From: Acidimicrobiales bacterium
GTDB taxonomy: Bacteria; Actinomycetota; Acidimicrobiia; Acidimicrobiales; Palsa-688
DNA: 64,000 nucleotides
NCBI GenBank assembly: GCA_035533095.1
Contig: DATLUM010000050.1
Location: 186,001-250,000 of the forward strand
Direction of reading: 5' to 3'
The notes beneath the pieces were generated by a model. The model made no database searches, had not been told where the DNA came from, and worked only from the letters and a program-made list of their open reading frames with translations. Position 1 is the stretch's first letter, and the number at the start of each line of letters is the position of its first letter. This document shows, piece by piece, positions 59,566-64,000 of this stretch. The position numbers and the translations under genes were made by a program.

Positions 59566-61005
59566 GTGAGCACCACCTACCCCTCCCCCGCCGAACCGTC
59601 TCAGGGCACCAGCACGCGCCGCCTGAGCCTCGAGGGCTTCCAGGAATCCCGCACCGCGAGGGCCGTGCTGGGGCTTGCACTGGCGGCGCTGGTAATCGGG
59701 ATCGTGTACGCGATCGTCCTCGCGTTCACAGGTCATTTCACCAACGTGGTATCGATCGACGCGGAGCTGCCGACCGGGAGCAACGCGGTCACGGTCGGCG
59801 CATCGGTTCAGTACAGGAACGTCACCGTCGGGAAGGTCGCGAGCGAGAAAGAGGCCGCGAACGGGACAGTGGCTGTCCGCTTTGAGATGTACCCGTCGAA
59901 GATGGCGCAGGTGCCCAAGGGCGTTCAGGCAGAGGTCGCGCCCTTGTCGATCTTCGGCAACCAGTACGTCGACCTGGTGCCCCCTGCGGCAATCGGCGCC
60001 GGCCACCTCGAAGCCGGCGACTTCATCCCGCCGTACGCAGGCGCCCCGTCCACGTCGCTGCAGGGAACGGTCACCCAGCTCTACGACCTGCTGCACGCGG
60101 TTCACCCGGCAGATCTCGACACCGCTCTCACGGCGTTTGCTACGGCGTTGCGGGGAGAAGGGAAGAACCTCGGCCAGGCCCTGAACGACGCGTCCGACTA
60201 CTTCGGTGCGATCGAGCCCCACCTGCCGGCCGTGCAGTCGGACCTGAAGTTGCTGGATCCGGTGAGCGGCCATCTCCAGGCGGCCGCGCCCGACCTGCTC
60301 GGGTTCCTCTCGAACTCGTCTGTCTCGGCTCAGACCATCACCAACGAGCAGCAGCAGCTGAACACCGTCCTCACCACGGGCCAGTCGGCGACCCAGCGAT
60401 TCGCCGACATCCTCCAGCAGAGCCAGAACGCGCTGATCTCACTCATGAACCAGTCGGGGCCGCTGCTCTCGGACGTGACGGCCAACCCCAACGAGCTCTC
60501 GCTGACACTGCAGGGACTCGGCCAGTGGGCCGCCGCGTGGGCCGCGGCAGAATCCAACGGACCGTACCTGTCGGTGAACGCCAACCTCCCTATCACCGAC
60601 ATCAGCGCCGGCGTCAACGCCGCGCTCGGCTACGACAACCCCGCGTCCATCAGCGCCGCGCTCGGATCCGCGTTCAATCCCGCCACGTACTCGGCCGCAA
60701 ACTGCCCCCAGTACCCAGGGGCCAGCAATCCCTACTGCGGCGCGGGAGGCAGCCCCGCCGCGGCGCCGGTCTCGGGATCCTCGGTATCCGCGGCTTCGTA
60801 CCATCCGTCCACCGCATCGCAGACCCGCCCCAACCAGTCGACCCAGCAGCAGACGTATTCGGGGCCGGCAACGCCCTATCTCAACGAGCTTCGTGCCATC
60901 GACGCCATAGCGGCCGCCCTCAACGGAGGCCGCCCGCCGGCATCCCCGGCGCTCGCCTCCATGGTGCTGTTCCCGCTCCTCTCATCCATGTCGGGATCCC
61001 AGTGA
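59566..61005 (+). CDS. mceA: Mce-family protein, MceA position
   Basis: A 479-residue Mce protein: one N-terminal membrane helix (VLGLALAALVIGIVYAIVLA), the MlaD/Mce domain (about residues 45-125; TVGASVQYRNVTVGKVASE and IFGNQYVDLVPP) and a long helical region that would form the periplasmic tunnel. The C-terminal 110 residues are rich in Ala, Ser, Gln and Pro. Mce proteins carry lipids such as fatty acids or sterols across the cell envelope. GTG 59566, 7 bases after the yrbE1B stop, with GAGGA upstream. Confidence 0.85.
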   Translation: MSTTYPSPAEPSQGTSTRRLSLEGFQESRTARAVLGLALAALVIGIVYAIVLAFTGHFTNVVSIDAELPTGSNAVTVGASVQYRNVTVGKVASEKEAANGTVAVRFEMYPSKMAQVPKGVQAEVAPLSIFGNQYVDLVPPAAIGAGHLEAGDFIPPYAGAPSTSLQGTVTQLYDLLHAVHPADLDTALTAFATALRGEGKNLGQALNDASDYFGAIEPHLPAVQSDLKLLDPVSGHLQAAAPDLLGFLSNSSVSAQTITNEQQQLNTVLTTGQSATQRFADILQQSQNALISLMNQSGPLLSDVTANPNELSLTLQGLGQWAAAWAAAESNGPYLSVNANLPITDISAGVNAALGYDNPASISAALGSAFNPATYSAANCPQYPGASNPYCGAGGSPAAAPVSGSSVSAASYHPSTASQTRPNQSTQQQTYSGPATPYLNELRAIDAIAAALNGGRPPASPALASMVLFPLLSSMSGSQ

Positions 61006-62069
61006 GCAACCGGTTCCGCGCCGATCTCATAAAGCTGGGCGTATTCGTAGTGGTGGCGGTGCTGATCACTGTCAGCGTCGTCGCCACCCTCCTCGATCTG
61101 AAGCTCGGGCAACCCAGCACCGGGTACCACGCCATCTTCGCGAACGCATCAGGCCTGGAGTCCGGCGACACGGTGCGCATCGCCGGTGTCGAGGTCGGCA
61201 AGGTCAACGGCGTCGGCCTCGTCGGGGACAAGGCGAAGGTCGATTTCACGGTGGCGTCGTCCAACCACCTGACCACCAGCAGCACCGCATCGATCCAGTT
61301 CGAGAACCTGCTCGGCCAGCGTTACCTGCAAATCAGCGCCGGCGCGCCGGGCGGCTCTCCGTTGCACTCCGGCGCCACGATCCCGATGGCGCAGACACAA
61401 CCGGGGCTCGACCTCACCACCGTGTTCTCCGGTTTCCAGCCACTGCTAGCGGCGCTCGACCCCAAGCAGGTCAACGACTTGACCGGTTCGATCATCGCCG
61501 TGCTCCAGGGAGAGTCCGGTTCGGTCGCCAACCTCGTCAACCAGACCGCCGTGCTGACCGACAATCTCGCCTCCCGCCAATCGGTGATCGACCAGATCCT
61601 CGACAACCTCACCCCGTTGCTCACCAGCGTCAACTGGCAGGACTCGCAGTTGGGGAACCTCATCGACGGGCTCGACTCGCTGGTCAACGGCCTAGCCGGG
61701 CAGCGCCGGCAGATCGGCGACGCCGTAACCGGCCTCAGCAACCTGACCGTCAACGCGACCAACCTGCTCCAAAACGTCCAGCCGACCCTCGACCAGGACC
61801 TGAGCGGGCTGCAAAGCGTCACCTCCGAGCTCCTGGCCAACCAACCGCAGCTGAGCGCCGTGATCGCGGACTTGCCGGCGCTTCTCAACTCGCTCGACAA
61901 AGTCACGAGCTCCGGCAACTACCTCGCCGTGTACATCTGCGATCTCACCCTCAACGTGAGCGGCCCCATCAGCGTCAAGCTGTCCCCGACGGTCCCCCAG
62001 TCGCCGCCGCTCACGGTCCCCAGCGGCGCCATCGGGGACCAGTCCCAGAAGACGAGCGTGTGCGCATGA
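61002..62069 (+). CDS. mceB: Mce-family protein, MceB position
   Basis: A 355-residue Mce protein with N-terminal membrane helix (FVVVAVLITVSVVATLL), Mce domain (YHAIFANASGLESGDTVRIAGVEVGKVNGV and FENLLGQRYLQI) and a long helical part (SGSVANLVNQTAVLTDNLAS). GTG overlaps the MceA stop by four bases. It forms part of the hetero-hexameric Mce tunnel. Confidence 0.85.
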   Translation: MSNRFRADLIKLGVFVVVAVLITVSVVATLLDLKLGQPSTGYHAIFANASGLESGDTVRIAGVEVGKVNGVGLVGDKAKVDFTVASSNHLTTSSTASIQFENLLGQRYLQISAGAPGGSPLHSGATIPMAQTQPGLDLTTVFSGFQPLLAALDPKQVNDLTGSIIAVLQGESGSVANLVNQTAVLTDNLASRQSVIDQILDNLTPLLTSVNWQDSQLGNLIDGLDSLVNGLAGQRRQIGDAVTGLSNLTVNATNLLQNVQPTLDQDLSGLQSVTSELLANQPQLSAVIADLPALLNSLDKVTSSGNYLAVYICDLTLNVSGPISVKLSPTVPQSPPLTVPSGAIGDQSQKTSVCA

Positions 62070-63076
62070 GGAAGTTCCGGGAGATGAACCTCTACGCCAT
62101 CGCGGCGATCTCGGCCGTCGTCCTCGTCGTCGCCGCCCTGCTGGCGCTCAACTTCTCCAAGCTCCCGCTGATCAGCAACCAGCACACCTACCAGGCGGAC
62201 CTCGCCTCGGCCGTCGGGCTCGACAAGGGCAACGTGGTGACGATCGCCGGCGTGCGGGTCGGAGCCGTCACCGGTCTGGCACTGCACGGCAATGCCGCCC
62301 GGGTCACCTTCACCGTCAGCGGCGGGCCCCGGCTCGGAGTCGACACCAGGCTCGACGTGAAGATCCTCAATCCCGTCGGTGTCGAATACCTGGAGCTGAC
62401 GCCTGGCGGCGCGGGACAGCTCCACTCGCCCATCCCGCAGAGCCGCACGACCATCCCGGGGACCCTGGTCAGCGACCTGAACGAGCTGACCACCGAGACC
62501 CAGCAGACCAACCTCGACCAGCTGGTGAAATCGCTCGGGGTACTGACGCAGACCTTCGCTGCTAACACACCGGCCGAGACCAAGGCCGCCATCGACGGCG
62601 TCGCGCGCCTCTCGGCCGTCTTCGCCGCTCGCCAAAGCGAGGTTGCCAACCTGATAAGCCAGGCCGACCAGCTGACGAGCGAGCTCAACTCGCACAACGC
62701 CCAGCTCGTCGACCTGCTCGGCCAGGCCGACCTTGTCCTGCAGGTCCTCAACGAGCGCAAGGCGGCCATCGACAACCTGCTCTCCACTACGACGGGACTG
62801 ACCGCTCAGCTCGATCACCTCATCGTGGGCGACCGGTCCGTGCTCGACCCGATGCTCGCGAGCCTGCAGGCCGTCTCGGGCTTCCTCGCCAAGGACAGCT
62901 CCAACCTCGGCGACGCGATCCCCCTGCTCGCAGCATTCACTCGTTACAGCGCCAACGTCACCGGATCGGGGCCGTTCGCGGACTTCGTCGCCCCCACCCT
63001 GGTCGTACCGGACAACCTGATCGCCCAGTGCTCCAAGCTCCGCACCCTCGACCCTCAGCGCGGGTGCAGGGTATGA
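62066..63076 (+). CDS. mceC: Mce-family protein, MceC position
   Basis: A 336-residue Mce protein: N-terminal membrane helix (NLYAIAAISAVVLVVAALLAL), Mce domain (YQADLASAVGLDKGNVVTIAGVRVGAVTGL, key part GNVVTIAGVRVGAV) and helical region (AKAAIDGVARLS region, ISQADQLTSELNSHNAQLVD). ATG 62066 overlaps the preceding stop by four bases; GTG 62060 is an alternative. Confidence 0.85.
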   Translation: MRKFREMNLYAIAAISAVVLVVAALLALNFSKLPLISNQHTYQADLASAVGLDKGNVVTIAGVRVGAVTGLALHGNAARVTFTVSGGPRLGVDTRLDVKILNPVGVEYLELTPGGAGQLHSPIPQSRTTIPGTLVSDLNELTTETQQTNLDQLVKSLGVLTQTFAANTPAETKAAIDGVARLSAVFAARQSEVANLISQADQLTSELNSHNAQLVDLLGQADLVLQVLNERKAAIDNLLSTTTGLTAQLDHLIVGDRSVLDPMLASLQAVSGFLAKDSSNLGDAIPLLAAFTRYSANVTGSGPFADFVAPTLVVPDNLIAQCSKLRTLDPQRGCRV

Positions 63077-64000
63077 GGACCCCGACCCAGCGGATGATCC
63101 CCTGGCTCGCCGCTTCGGTGGCGGTGCTCATAGTCGCCGGGCTACTCGGTGCGGTGGCCTCCAGCGGGGGGTCGACCCGGACGATCACCGCCCAGTTCGC
63201 CGAGGCGCCCGGCATCTACCCCGGCAACCACGTTGACATCCTCGGGATACCGGTCGGATCTGTGACGAGCATCAAGCCCGGCCCTGACTACGTGCTGGTG
63301 AAGATGAGCGTGCGCTCAGACGTGAAGATCCCTGCCGGTGCCGGAGCGGTGATCATGGCTCCCACCGTCGTGGCGGACCGCTTCGTGCAGCTGCTGCCTG
63401 CCTACCAGGGCGGCCCCACCATGGCGTCGGGGACAGTCATACCTGTAAACCGCACCGCCATCCCGCAGTCCGTGGATCTCGTCGTCCAGGCGCTCACACG
63501 GCTGGCCGACCAACTCGGGCCGAACGGCGCCAACAAGAACGGGGCTCTGTCACAACTTCTCCACCAGATGGCCGTGCAGTTCGGCAACGACGGACCGGAC
63601 TTCAACGCCGCCGTGGTCAACTTCAGCCAGGCGCTTCACGGTTTCGCCCAGAACGCCCCACAAGTAGCCGGCGTGCTGAACAACCTCGGCAGCCTGAGCC
63701 ACGCCCTTGCCACGCACGCTTCGACCTACCAATCATTCGCGGCCGACCTGGCGTCGGTCAGCAGCATCCTCGCCGGCGACCGCACTGACATTTCCGCCGT
63801 GCTCACCGCCTTGCAACAGCTGTTCGCCAACCTGAACTCGTTTCTCCAGGCCGACGGCTCGAAGCTCGGGAACAGCATCTCCAACCTGAGGACATTCGCC
63901 GGCGCGCTCGTGTCGCAGCAGGCCGCCCTGGCGAAAGTGTTCGACCTCTCGCCCCTGTCGCTGCAGAACCTCGACAACGCCATCGACAAGAACGCCCCCG
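63073..64000 (+). CDS. mceD: Mce-family protein, MceD position, 3' end cut by window edge
   Basis: The frame starts at ATG 63073, overlapping the MceC stop (ATGA), and is still open at 64000, giving 309 codons. It has a membrane helix (WLAASVAVLIVAGLLGAVAS), the Mce domain (ITAQFAEAPGIYPGNHVDILGIPVGSVTSI, key part GNHVDILGIPVGSV) and a helical region. Further mce genes (E, F) are expected beyond the window. Confidence 0.87.
   Translation, partial: MRTPTQRMIPWLAASVAVLIVAGLLGAVASSGGSTRTITAQFAEAPGIYPGNHVDILGIPVGSVTSIKPGPDYVLVKMSVRSDVKIPAGAGAVIMAPTVVADRFVQLLPAYQGGPTMASGTVIPVNRTAIPQSVDLVVQALTRLADQLGPNGANKNGALSQLLHQMAVQFGNDGPDFNAAVVNFSQALHGFAQNAPQVAGVLNNLGSLSHALATHASTYQSFAADLASVSSILAGDRTDISAVLTALQQLFANLNSFLQADGSKLGNSISNLRTFAGALVSQQAALAKVFDLSPLSLQNLDNAIDKNAP

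Overview
This is a contiguous stretch of chromosome from a high-GC actinobacterium. Lineage markers seen in the window are mycothiol chemistry (Mca, a DinB_2-type protein), coenzyme F420 biosynthesis and use (CofC/FbiD, an LLM oxidoreductase), a split ImuA'-ImuB-DnaE2 SOS mutasome, an Ada-AlkA fusion followed by Ogt, an HU protein with a lysine-rich tail, an Mce lipid-import operon, and a 6C small RNA. The FGDAPFYG/TPDGGGYWLVASDGG repeat in the CapA-like protein is, to my recollection, typical of Acidimicrobiia, so that class is my best guess. No rRNA, tRNA, insertion sequence, prophage or CRISPR array was seen; this looks like core or shell chromosome rather than an island.

Layout. 1-6.9 kb: hydrolase fragment, PD-(D/E)XK nuclease, PAP2 phosphatase, DsbA-like protein, F420 oxidoreductase, a 50-residue protein, thiolase, YdjC deacetylase and a cupredoxin lipoprotein. 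6.9-9.5 kb: murF and ddl, divergent. 9.5-13.4 kb: Ada-AlkA/Ogt alkylation repair, then mca with an SCP2 protein and a pterin dehydratase. 13.4-18.7 kb: an isolated VirD4/TraD-like ATPase, an EamA exporter and an ECF transporter whose membrane part and two ATPases are fused. 18.7-27.5 kb: dnaE2 and imuA'-imuB, separated by an amidase, a TauD dioxygenase, a DinB_2 protein and a glyoxalase-fold protein; each SOS operon starts at a LexA box. 27.5-35.1 kb: START-like protein, malic enzyme, 6C RNA, acetoacetyl-CoA synthetase, MarR regulator and a beta-propeller lipoprotein. 35.1-41.6 kb: fused double ABC exporter, cell-surface proteins and the CapA-like protein. 41.6-50.3 kb: rnhB, a RibD-like reductase, an RpiB-like isomerase, cofC, an H1-like protein, HU, Lon and a GH63-like glucosidase. 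50.3-56.7 kb: NTF2-like protein, DNA ligase, acyl-CoA ligase, polysaccharide deacetylase, a ZnuA-like lipoprotein, a serine hydrolase, an AhpD-like protein and a cNMP-binding protein. 56.7-64 kb: the Mce system (MlaF ATPase, two YrbE permeases, MceA-D); mceD runs off the end.

Regulation visible in the DNA. Many genes have a TAnnnT hexamer 6-9 bases before an ATG or GTG and no ribosome binding site, the layout expected of leaderless transcripts. This pattern helps fix many starts. The two LexA boxes directly abut such hexamers for dnaE2 and imuA', and also cover the -35 position of the divergent genes on the other side.
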